This document shows positions 50,706-59,535 of a DNA stretch of 64,000 nucleotides, piece by piece. The stretch is from an uncultured Candidatus Saccharibacteria bacterium (lineage in GTDB: Bacteria > Patescibacteriota > Saccharimonadia > Saccharimonadales > Saccharimonadaceae): assembly GCA_947304395.1 (NCBI GenBank), contig CAMZBA010000001.1, positions 95,834 to 159,833 on the forward strand, in the 5' to 3' direction. The number at the start of each line of letters is the position of its first letter. Positions within the stretch are counted from its first letter, which is position 1. The notes under the pieces were generated by a model, which worked only from the letters and a program-made list of their open reading frames with translations, did no database searches and was not told the origin of the DNA. Position numbers and translations under genes: made by a program.

Positions 50706-51067
50706 AATTCGTTTTCGACAACGAAAGGCCAATCTATCTTCAGCTAGTAGAGCAGCTGCGGTTAATGATTGTGTCGGGGCAGTGTGCGGCGGGAAGTCGA
50801 CTCCCGTCTGTGCGCGAATTGGCTAGCCAGGCGCGAGTCAATCCCAACACGATGCAAAAAGCTCTTCAAGAACTTGAAGACCAGCAGCTGATTTTTACCG
50901 AGCGTACGAATGGTAAATTCGTTACTGAAGATCAAAAGCTGATTGCGAAATACAAGAAGCAACTCGCAACCGCAGCGGCTAAAGCCTATCTTGCCGACAC
51001 TAAAAGAATCGGCGTTTCTTTCGAAGAAGCAATTAATATCTTGCGGGAAATAGGAGGCGGCAGATGA
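50702..51067 (+). CDS. GntR-family (YtrA-type) transcriptional regulator, probable AUU start
   Basis: Frame from ATT at 50702 gives (M)IQFVFDNERPIYLQLVEQLRLMIVSGQCAAGSRLPSVRELASQARVNPNTMQKALQELE; AAAGGA SD at 50691. Confidence 0.85.
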   Translation: MQFVFDNERPIYLQLVEQLRLMIVSGQCAAGSRLPSVRELASQARVNPNTMQKALQELEDQQLIFTERTNGKFVTEDQKLIAKYKKQLATAAAKAYLADTKRIGVSFEEAINILREIGGGR

Positions 51068-51771
51068 CTTTGCTAGAATGCAAACATCTTACGAAAACAT
51101 TCGACCGTAAAACCGTACTCGACGACGTTAGTCTCAAAATTGAGCCCGGCAAAATTTACGGTCTGCTCGGCAAAAATGGTGCCGGCAAAACAACCCTAAT
51201 AAAGTTAATTAACGATTTACTCACGCCGACTGACGGAACGATTTTATTCAAAAAGAAAGCTATCGGCACTCAATCGAAGGCGCACATCTCATACTTGCCT
51301 GAACGTACATATTTGGACAAAAATATGCGCGTCAGCCAAGCGATTAAGATGTTTGAAGATTTCTATGAGGATTTCGACCCGGATCGTGCATATAAATTGC
51401 TCGAAGATTTAGATCTTGATGCAGACTCGAAAATTTCCAAAATGTCTAAGGGTATGCAAGAGAAGTTGCAGCTGATTTTAGTAATGTCGCGCGCCGCAGA
51501 TCTGTATATTTTAGATGAGCCACTTGGTGGCGTCGACCCTGCCACGCGCGATTATATTCTCGATACAATCTTATCTAATTTCAAAGAAGGCTCCAGCGTC
51601 ATCATCTCGACACATTTAATATCTGATATCGAGCGTATCCTCGATGAAGTAATCTTTATCGACAAAGGGAAAATTGCACTAACTAGCAATGCCGACAAAC
51701 TTCGCAGTAAAGAAAAAGCATCAATCGATGAAATATTTAGGAGGATGTTCCATGCTAAAAAAGCTAATTAA
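51064..51771 (+). CDS. ABC transporter ATP-binding protein
   Basis: GLLGKNGAGKTTLIKLI; LYILDEPLGGVDPATR; 4-nt overlap with the GntR gene. Confidence 0.93.
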   Translation: MTLLECKHLTKTFDRKTVLDDVSLKIEPGKIYGLLGKNGAGKTTLIKLINDLLTPTDGTILFKKKAIGTQSKAHISYLPERTYLDKNMRVSQAIKMFEDFYEDFDPDRAYKLLEDLDLDADSKISKMSKGMQEKLQLILVMSRAADLYILDEPLGGVDPATRDYILDTILSNFKEGSSVIISTHLISDIERILDEVIFIDKGKIALTSNADKLRSKEKASIDEIFRRMFHAKKAN

Positions 51772-52531
51772 GTATGATTTTCTGTGGATGAATCGTAACA
51801 TGGTTATAATTTTTGCCATTACATCTATCCTATCTATCCTCACTCGCATTGCCAGCAACTTTACGGGCTCCGTAATTGGCGATCTCGTTTTTGGTATTTT
51901 GCGCGGTTTTACGATTGCGGCTTTCGCTAATGTTGTCATTAATTCGGCAATTCGAATATGGGAACGTTTCCGACAAAGTTTCTACAAAGACGAAGCGTAC
52001 TTGACGCATACGCTACCAGTAAGCAAGAATACGCTATACGATAGCAAAGTTCTTTCTGGGCTCTGCGCAATTCTATTATCTCTCGCCGTCGTGATTACTT
52101 GCTTCTTTATTGCATTTTGGAACAATGATACGTATGAGTATTTTCGCTCGGTCTTCAAAGATGGCGATATGACATTTATTGTGCTCGGAATACTCGTTAC
52201 GGCCGTCTTGGAGGTAGTTTACGCTGTGAATGTTGGCATGTTTAGTCTTACTGTCGGCCATCGTGCAAATAATGGCCGCATGGTCCGTTCGGTGGTGCTC
52301 GGCATTGTCCTATATTTTGTTTTACAGAGCCTACTGCTTGGTGTTATTTACGGAATTGGCATTTTTGACGATAGCGTCAAAGCCATGTTTGGCGACGCGG
52401 CCGATGTAGCAATCAGCTTCTCGACTTATCGCACGCTTATTGTTGTGACTGACATATTGTACCTTGTGCTGACTACCGGTTTGTATTTCGGTGGCAAGAA
52501 ACTGTTTAGCAAAGGCGTAAATGTCGAGTAG
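51752..52531 (+). CDS. ABC-type permease (ABC-2-like)
   Basis: MLKKLIKYDFLWMNRNM start; six-TM pattern; overlaps upstream ATPase gene. Confidence 0.75.
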   Translation: MLKKLIKYDFLWMNRNMVIIFAITSILSILTRIASNFTGSVIGDLVFGILRGFTIAAFANVVINSAIRIWERFRQSFYKDEAYLTHTLPVSKNTLYDSKVLSGLCAILLSLAVVITCFFIAFWNNDTYEYFRSVFKDGDMTFIVLGILVTAVLEVVYAVNVGMFSLTVGHRANNGRMVRSVVLGIVLYFVLQSLLLGVIYGIGIFDDSVKAMFGDAADVAISFSTYRTLIVVTDILYLVLTTGLYFGGKKLFSKGVNVE

Positions 52532-52548
52532 CGTGATATAATATATAC

Positions 52549-52780
52549 AACGAGCGCAGCTCTAGAAACTACGCTCAAAATGGTTGGAGAGAGCTAGCTT
52601 GTGCTAGCTCTTTTTATTTGGCTTCCGCACCAAGCGAATTTCGGACCTCAACTCCACAATCCAAATCCTGAAAGTGAGTAGCATCCAAACTTTCTCAGGA
52701 GCATCTAGCTATCTAGAATCACCGTTCAGTGAGGCCCCTGCGAGTTTCTCTTTGAAGCCTCACGATTCGCCAGCCCAACC
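52549..52780 (+). ncRNA. Candidate structured RNA, tandem copy A
   Basis: TATAAT 52537-52542; stems GAGCG/CGCTC, GGTTGG/CCAACC, GAGCTAGC/GCTAGCTC, TCTAG/CTAGA, pseudoknot GTGAGGC/GCCTCAC. Confidence 0.7.
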
Positions 52781-52849
52781 TACATTGATTCTATTCATTA
52801 AACATTTCGCCCCAAAGCACAAGTTCAATACTTTTGCTATAATATACTT

Positions 52850-53071
52850 ATCGGGCGCAGCTCTAGAAACTACGCTCGAAATGGTTTTGATGAAAATAAC
52901 CCTTATGGGTTATTTTTCATCTCTAAACAAACCTGATTCTTATTCTGAACTCCACAATCCAAAGTCGAATTGTGATGACCATGACAATCTTCCTCAGGGC
53001 GTCTAGTTATCTAGAATCCTGTTCATTGAAGCCCTGCGAGCTCTCATGAACTTCAATGTCAGTTTAAACCA
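52850..53071 (+). ncRNA. Candidate structured RNA, tandem copy B
   Basis: TATAAT 52838-52843; stems CGGGCG/CGCTCG, TGGTTT/AAACCA, GATGAAAATAACCC/GGGTTATTTTTCATC, CAGGGC/GCCCTG, TCTAG/CTAGA, pseudoknot CATTGAA/TTCAATG. Confidence 0.75.
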
Positions 53072-53162
53072 TTGATTTAAGACGCCTTGCGGTGCCTTTT
53101 TAATATAAAAAAGCTCATAGTGACTTAAAAGCATGAGTTTAATCATTTGTTATAATGTATTT

Positions 53163-53380
53163 ATACAGGCGCAAGCCTAGAACTTACGCCTTGTTGGTTT
53201 AGGGGAGACTAGCTGAAGCTGGTCTCTTTTGCTATTAAACCAATCTGATTCCTAATTTAAACTCCACTTTCCATATTTTGATGGTAAGTATCATTCAAAT
53301 CTTTCTCAGAGGCCTAGCTATCTAGGATGCCGTTTATGGAGCCTCTGCGAGCTCGACAATAGGTTCCATGTTAAACCAAC
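53163..53380 (+). ncRNA. Candidate structured RNA, tandem copy C
   Basis: TATAAT 53151-53156; stems AGGCG/CGCCT, GTTGGTTTA/TAAACCAAC, GAGACTAGCT/AGCTGGTCTC, CAGAGGC/GCCTCTG, CCTAG/CTAGG, pseudoknot TATGGA/TCCATG. Confidence 0.75.
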
Positions 53381-53468
53381 GGATTTATTTTCGCAGCGAC
53401 AGCCAAACAACAAAAGCACGAGTTTAATAAATTCTTCAAAAACCCCTTAAAAACAGGTATAATTAAAG

Positions 53469-53625
53469 TGGAACTTACAATTTAACAATATATCGCGTTT
53501 TAGCTGACGTATTTTCGCGTTGCAAAAACTTTGATTGCAGCTCTCGTAGGAGTCGGTCTTATAGTTTTTGCCTAAAACGCGAAATTGTAGGTTCCAGCCG
53601 GCAACTCGGGGGCTGCAATTTTTAT
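53469..53625 (+). ncRNA. Candidate long-duplex RNA or attenuator-type leader upstream of mod
   Basis: TATAAT 53458-53463; nested stems TGGAACTTACAATTT/AAATTGTAGGTTCCA, CGCGTTTTAG/CTAAAACGCG, GCAAAAAC/GTTTTTGC; then CAGCC/GGCTG followed by CAATTTTTATT. Confidence 0.6.
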
Positions 53626-53679
53626 TAAATTGCTGTGCCAACAATTTATCAAACATAAGAGTAATTGGAACCTACGATT

Positions 53680-55647
53680 ATGAGCAGCCTCATTGAACTG
53701 CTACCAAAGGTAGTCAGTGAGGGGCGCAGAGAAGCAAACCGAATTTTGGACGGACTTTCAGCTGCGTCCCGCATAACTTTACAAACTAATGAACTTATTC
53801 AGCCAAACAAGGACCGCAGTCAACCAGAAATCCTCAATGATGATATTGAATATGTCGACGATTGGAAGAATCGCCTAGTTTATGGCGATAATTTATTAGT
53901 CATGCAAGCATTATTGGCTGGCGATCCAGCTTCTGGCTTGCCAAGCATGCGTGGCAAAATTGACTTGATTTATATCGATCCCCCATACGATAGTAAAGCA
54001 GACTATCGTACAAAAATAGAGCTCCCAGGTGCAAATATTGACAGCAAACCAACCGTACTTGAGCAGTTTGCATATGCGGATACTTGGAGCGCAAATATTG
54101 ACGGCGAAGACGTAAAGGGCACAGCTGCTTATTTGAAGTATATGTATCCTAGGCTAGTTTTGATGCGAGAGCTATTAAGTGAGCAAGGTTCAATATATAT
54201 ACACGTAGATTGGCATATAGGAGCATATTTACGCGTTGTGCTTGATGATATTTTCGGAAAAGAAAATTTTAAAAATGAAATAATTTGGCATTATCAGCAG
54301 GGGACAAAGCCTCAAAAAGATTTCGGACGAAAACACGATAATATCCTGAGAATCACGAAAAGCCAAGACTATATTTTTAATCAACTAAGAGTTCCAACAA
54401 CGGACCCAGATAGATACAATAAAGTTGATGAAGATGGTAGACATTATTTATATGGAGGCACTGGCGCGACAATAAAATATTACGCAGACGAAGCGAGACC
54501 GCTCGATGATGTTTGGACTTGGCTCGACAAGTGGGATCCCACCAGGATTAATCAGGTAAATTCGATAGGTAAAGAAAAAGTTAATTACGCTACTCAGAAA
54601 CCAGAATTATTACTTGAGCGTATTATTAAAGCTAGTTCTAATCCGAATTCTATCGTCGCCGATTTCTTCGGCGGTTCCGGCACTACTGCAGCCGTAGCAG
54701 AAAAACTTGGTCGCAAATGGATTACTTCCGACATCGGTAAGCCTGCCACTATGATTATGCGCAAGCGCTTTATCGATAATGATGCTGGCGAATTTCTGTA
54801 TCAATCTGTCGGCGACTATCAGCGCGAACAGATGAGTACCAACTTTGGTACACGCTTCCGCATTGGTGATTTAAATCAAATCGTCATTAACTTGTATGGT
54901 GCTGTTCCGTTCCGCGAAGAAGATAATCCGCGTCGCAACTTAGGCAAAATTCCACGCACAAAACGCCTTGTTTATGTTGCTTCGCCATCAGAATTAGTTT
55001 CGGCGAATACTATCAAACGCGCACTTGATGAAATGAATACTTTCCAGGGTGGCTGGGATAAAGTTGCATTACTCGGCTGGAACTTCCGTAGCGACTTAGG
55101 CGCATACCTGGATACTTTAGATGAATACAAGAACGGCACGTTGACGATTGAAATTATCCCACCAGATCTTCTCGACCAATTGAAGAGCAAGACCACGTTT
55201 AAGAAACTCAGTGACCAAGTTGCGGTCGATCCAGATGGCACAATTCATACGCCGGTTCGCTTCTCGTCACTTCAATATCTCACTATTAAAGACCCAATTG
55301 TGAACGGTAACGAAATTACTGTGGAGCTAGATAACTACGTCATTCTTTCATCGGATTCTTTGCCACTTGATTCCAAGAATAAAGAAAAAATGAATGAGGT
55401 TATCGCGCGCGACCCGCTTGCCTTGATTGAATATTGGTCTATCGATACTGACTTTGACGGCAACGTATTCCGCAGTACTTGGCAGGATTATCGCCAAAAT
55501 ACTGACAACGATAGCGACCCGCTACATGTTGTGAATAAAGTTACACTTCCGCTTAATAACACGACTGGTCTTATTGCCATTAGGGCAGTAGACGTCTTTG
55601 GTTTTGAGAGCGAAGTAGTTGAGGAGATTAACAGGTATGGAAATTGA
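53680..55647 (+). CDS. Type III restriction-modification DNA methyltransferase (Mod)
   Basis: IDLIYIDPPYDSKADY (DPPY) and VADFFGGSGTTAAVAEKLGRKWITSDIG (FxGxG); start taken as ATG 53680. Confidence 0.92.
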   Translation: MSSLIELLPKVVSEGRREANRILDGLSAASRITLQTNELIQPNKDRSQPEILNDDIEYVDDWKNRLVYGDNLLVMQALLAGDPASGLPSMRGKIDLIYIDPPYDSKADYRTKIELPGANIDSKPTVLEQFAYADTWSANIDGEDVKGTAAYLKYMYPRLVLMRELLSEQGSIYIHVDWHIGAYLRVVLDDIFGKENFKNEIIWHYQQGTKPQKDFGRKHDNILRITKSQDYIFNQLRVPTTDPDRYNKVDEDGRHYLYGGTGATIKYYADEARPLDDVWTWLDKWDPTRINQVNSIGKEKVNYATQKPELLLERIIKASSNPNSIVADFFGGSGTTAAVAEKLGRKWITSDIGKPATMIMRKRFIDNDAGEFLYQSVGDYQREQMSTNFGTRFRIGDLNQIVINLYGAVPFREEDNPRRNLGKIPRTKRLVYVASPSELVSANTIKRALDEMNTFQGGWDKVALLGWNFRSDLGAYLDTLDEYKNGTLTIEIIPPDLLDQLKSKTTFKKLSDQVAVDPDGTIHTPVRFSSLQYLTIKDPIVNGNEITVELDNYVILSSDSLPLDSKNKEKMNEVIARDPLALIEYWSIDTDFDGNVFRSTWQDYRQNTDNDSDPLHVVNKVTLPLNNTTGLIAIRAVDVFGFESEVVEEINRYGN

Positions 55648-58534
55648 CGAACAAAAACGCTACAAATATCCTCCACTAGCCTTTGCGAAGGCGGTAACGG
55701 AACGCGCCAAAGCGGCCTGGGAAGACGGCAGCTTTATGGAGTCGGTCACGCCAACTACGCGCGCATTGTTGACCTATTGGTTTGATGATGCCTATGTAGA
55801 TATGCGTGACCTAAATTTCCATATTGGGCAACGTAATGCCATTATGAATATCATTTACATCCATGAAGTACTCAAAAAAGATAAAGTCGTTGACGTATAT
55901 AATGAAATCGCTCCGCAGCTTTTATTAGAACGTGGCGGCACGAAGTTAAGCGAACTCGGAGATGATATTTATTCGTTCCCGAAGTATTGTGCCAAAATGG
56001 CAACTGGTACTGGCAAAACTTGGGTGTTAGAAGCTTTAATGATTTGGCAATATCTCAACGCCAAACATAACGAAGAGGGGGACTATACTAAGAATTTCCT
56101 CGTTGTCGCTCCTGGCTTAATTGTCTATGAACGTTTGCTCGATGCGTTCCTTGGCAAAATGAACGATGATGGTCAAACTCGTAATTTTGAAACTTGCGAC
56201 ATTAAGAAATTCGAAAATCTATTTCTGCCAGAAGAATACCGTAATGAGTTTTATGGTTTCTTACAAAGTAGCGTTGCGGCAAAAACCGAAATCGGTAGTA
56301 AAGTTACCGGAGACGGTTTGATTGCTATTACAAACTTTCACTTGCTTATGGGTGCCGACGAACAAGAAGACGAACCCGGCATCGAGGATGGCTGGCGTCT
56401 TCCGGTCGCGCCAGGCGTTACGGCGGGGAATAGTCTAGATTCGTTAGATAATTCGCTCCGTGGCAAAAAGGAGCTCGAATTCCTACATAATCTACCAGAC
56501 CTTATGATGATTAATGATGAGGCGCACCATATCCACGACAATATGAAAGGTGGCGAAAAGGAAGAAGTTGAATGGCAAAAATCTTTGCGTTATATCGCTG
56601 AAGGTAAGGCTAACCGTGCTATGCAATTAGATTTTTCCGCTACGCCATACAATCAAAAGGGCAAGGAAAAAGTCTACTTCCCACATATCGTCGTGGATTT
56701 TGATTTAACGGACGCGATTCGGCGCGGCCTCGTAAAAACTTTGATGCTTTCTGAACGCAAAGAACTAGCAACGGAAGCATTAGATTTCAAAGCAGTTCGC
56801 AATGACCGTGGTGAAGTAGTAGACTTGTCTGACGGTCAGCGTCAAATGCTGCGCGCTGGTATTTCGAAACTAGCTAAGCTCGAAGAAGAATTTAAGGACA
56901 TCGACCCAACTAAACGGCCGAAAATGATGGTCGTCTGTGAAGACACAAATGTTGTTCCGCTCGTTGCGAACTTCTTGAAAATTGAAGGAATGAGCCAGGA
57001 GGAATTTATCGAGATTCACAGCAATAAGAAAGGCGAAGTTGGCGAAGAGGAATGGAATAATCTTCGCAATAAATTATTTGCACTCGACCGCCACGAGAAT
57101 CCGCGCGTAGTTATTTCTGTCTTGATGCTTCGTGAAGGTTTTGATGTTAATAATATCTGCGTCATTGTTCCACTTCGTAGTACGACTTCCGGAATTCTTC
57201 TGGAACAAACAATCGGTCGCGGTTTGCGTTTAATGTGGCGCGGTAATAAAGAAATTGATGAGTTAAAGAACGAGAATCGCCGCGTAATTATGGTCGAGCA
57301 TAAGCCTGCGACTAATTATTTCGATGTGCTATCGATTGTTGAGCATCCAGCTTTTCGCGATTTCTATGACGAACTAGTTAACGGTGGCTTAATGGGCATT
57401 GAAGAAGAGGAAGATGACCTGGGCGGTGACGATAAGATTAAGGGAGACTTAATTCCAGTCGGCCTAAAAGAAAATTATATGGACTATGATTTTCGTTTGC
57501 CACTCATCATTAATGAAGCTGAGTCAGTTATGAAAACTCCATCAATGGATATTACGAAGCTCAAACCATTTGGCATGAAATATGAGACATTGATTAAAAT
57601 GATTCCGGAGCGCGAACAATGGATTGACCAAGAAGTTTTGAGTGGCGTAAAGGCTGGATATTTTGAAGTAACATCGGGAGTATTCCGCTCGACAAGCTAT
57701 AATGATTATCTTAGTCGTATTACGAATCATATCGTAGAAAAACTAAATACCGCAGATAGTATGGGGCGTAGTCGTAAAGCGCTTGATTTTCCGATTTTGT
57801 CTATTAATAATGTCCAGATTGCTGCGATAATTGATAAATATATTCGTAAACAGCTATTTGGGCAAGAAATTAATCCGGCCGAAGGAAAAAACTGGAAGGC
57901 GCTCCTTATTACTGAAGTAATGAACCATATTATTGGTCAAATAGCCTCTGCTATTGTTGCTGCACAAGAAGAAGCCGAGAGCATTGGAGAAACGAATGTC
58001 GTATTCACGCCTTTCTCGAGCGTAGATAAAATAACCGTTCGTGAAAAATTTAGTATCGAGCTTGCAAAATGTATTTATGAAAAATGTCCTTTTCCGAGTA
58101 ATAAAGGTCAGTTCGAACATGATTTTATGGAATTCTGCGACAATGATGGCGAAGTAGATGCGTTATGTAAAGTAATTGAGAACCGTCATACTTTTGCTCG
58201 TTTTCGTTATGTGCGCGAAGACGGTATGCCAGCGGAATATATTCCAGACTTTGTTGTGCGTATAGGCAGCGATAATTATCTAGTAGAGACCAAATCTCAA
58301 GATCAAATATCGCACCAAAACGTCATCCGCAAAAAACGCGCCGCACTTCGTTGGGTGGAGCGCATTAATGATTTGCCGTCAGGAAAACGTGAAGATATAA
58401 CTTGGCACTACGTGCTACTCGGTGACGCAACATTTTATGAATGGAAACGTAAGAATATGACGATTCGCGAATTGCTAGAATTTTCAGAGGTTCGTAATAA
58501 TGAAGAACTGACTTTTACGGGAAAACTATTGTAG
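55637..58534 (+). CDS. Type III restriction enzyme helicase/nuclease subunit (Res)
   Basis: CAKMATGTGKTWV Walker A; MMINDEAHHIH; QTIGRGLRLM; C-terminal YIPDFVVRIGSDNYLVETKS PD-(D/E)xK-like. Confidence 0.93.
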   Translation: MEIDEQKRYKYPPLAFAKAVTERAKAAWEDGSFMESVTPTTRALLTYWFDDAYVDMRDLNFHIGQRNAIMNIIYIHEVLKKDKVVDVYNEIAPQLLLERGGTKLSELGDDIYSFPKYCAKMATGTGKTWVLEALMIWQYLNAKHNEEGDYTKNFLVVAPGLIVYERLLDAFLGKMNDDGQTRNFETCDIKKFENLFLPEEYRNEFYGFLQSSVAAKTEIGSKVTGDGLIAITNFHLLMGADEQEDEPGIEDGWRLPVAPGVTAGNSLDSLDNSLRGKKELEFLHNLPDLMMINDEAHHIHDNMKGGEKEEVEWQKSLRYIAEGKANRAMQLDFSATPYNQKGKEKVYFPHIVVDFDLTDAIRRGLVKTLMLSERKELATEALDFKAVRNDRGEVVDLSDGQRQMLRAGISKLAKLEEEFKDIDPTKRPKMMVVCEDTNVVPLVANFLKIEGMSQEEFIEIHSNKKGEVGEEEWNNLRNKLFALDRHENPRVVISVLMLREGFDVNNICVIVPLRSTTSGILLEQTIGRGLRLMWRGNKEIDELKNENRRVIMVEHKPATNYFDVLSIVEHPAFRDFYDELVNGGLMGIEEEEDDLGGDDKIKGDLIPVGLKENYMDYDFRLPLIINEAESVMKTPSMDITKLKPFGMKYETLIKMIPEREQWIDQEVLSGVKAGYFEVTSGVFRSTSYNDYLSRITNHIVEKLNTADSMGRSRKALDFPILSINNVQIAAIIDKYIRKQLFGQEINPAEGKNWKALLITEVMNHIIGQIASAIVAAQEEAESIGETNVVFTPFSSVDKITVREKFSIELAKCIYEKCPFPSNKGQFEHDFMEFCDNDGEVDALCKVIENRHTFARFRYVREDGMPAEYIPDFVVRIGSDNYLVETKSQDQISHQNVIRKKRAALRWVERINDLPSGKREDITWHYVLLGDATFYEWKRKNMTIRELLEFSEVRNNEELTFTGKLL

Positions 58535-58544
58535 GATATGTGAT

Positions 58545-59381
58545 ATGCAAATACCCGAAAATGTAGCAGAGCGAGTTAGGGAAAATTCAATCAATAGCAT
58601 AGTCGATAAATATAAAAATATTACCGACATTAAATGTGATGAATATAAGCAGCTATGCGCTGCTTATAGACGTGCTATGGATGACAAGGATAAAGAATTA
58701 GCCGATCGGTTGTACGAGCTAATGTATAGCATTCAAAAGAAAAAGAAGCCTAGAGTGCCTAATAATCTACCGAGTAGGCGTAATTTCTGGAACTACATTA
58801 AAGGATTGGGTAGGCATAAAATATTTTCCGCAAAGAATATTGCCTTTGAGTTTGATGTTTCAATTGCGGAAGCGGAGCAAATGATAAAAGATGCTGTTGA
58901 ATTTAGATTAATATATAAGGACGGTCCAACTACTTATCGAATACGAGATATTAAAAAGATAGTTAGTAAAGATATTTTTGATTATTTAAACAACGAGCAT
59001 AGGCGAGCAGTCGGCAATAAAGAAAAAGGCCGTCTGAGTAATGCGGAGAAGAATTATCAAAAGCTGCTTGAAGCTTCGAAGAAGAGCAGTGCTGAAATTG
59101 CAAAGGATATAGATGCATTGTATATAAAACAAGAAAATCTAAAACGACGGCGTGAGAATGAGATAATTGCGAGCGGAAGAAAAACAAAAAAGCCAAATTG
59201 GAAAAAAGATGGCCGAAAAATGCAAAATACTAAACCGATGAAGAAGTATAAGACGATTAGTGGTTGTAATTCATTTAAAAAAGAAAGCGTTGATCCAGAT
59301 GAAAAAGACAAAACAAAACGACGGAATCTTCAACTGGGAACCGTAAAGCGTTTTATGGATTTTTATGGCTTAGACGGCTAG
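58545..59381 (+). CDS. Uncharacterised Lys/Arg-rich protein, third gene of the type III R-M operon
   Basis: ORF starting 10 nt after res stop, same strand. Confidence 0.7.
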   Translation: MQIPENVAERVRENSINSIVDKYKNITDIKCDEYKQLCAAYRRAMDDKDKELADRLYELMYSIQKKKKPRVPNNLPSRRNFWNYIKGLGRHKIFSAKNIAFEFDVSIAEAEQMIKDAVEFRLIYKDGPTTYRIRDIKKIVSKDIFDYLNNEHRRAVGNKEKGRLSNAEKNYQKLLEASKKSSAEIAKDIDALYIKQENLKRRRENEIIASGRKTKKPNWKKDGRKMQNTKPMKKYKTISGCNSFKKESVDPDEKDKTKRRNLQLGTVKRFMDFYGLDG

Positions 59382-59535
59382 TTTATGCAACTATTTTGCT
59401 AACTGTTTTGCTTATAATTACGGTTCTTGCCTATATTTTGGGCTAAACATAAATATATGTGCCACAAACCACAAGTTGAATATTTTTAATCTTACACTTT
59501 GACTTTAAGAATTATATAGTTAAAATTATAATAAT

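Noticed and set aside
52537-53380. Type III toxin-antitoxin (ToxIN-like) antitoxin repeats
   Set aside because: ToxI units are ~36 nt from one promoter and followed by a toxN gene; here units are ~220 nt with separate -10 boxes and no ToxN-like ORF follows.
53469-53625. 6S RNA or tmRNA assignment for the long-duplex element
   Set aside because: No tmRNA tag frame or tRNA-like ends; the rod shape is only loosely 6S-like, and complementarity to the mod start region argues for a leader or regulator. Left unassigned.
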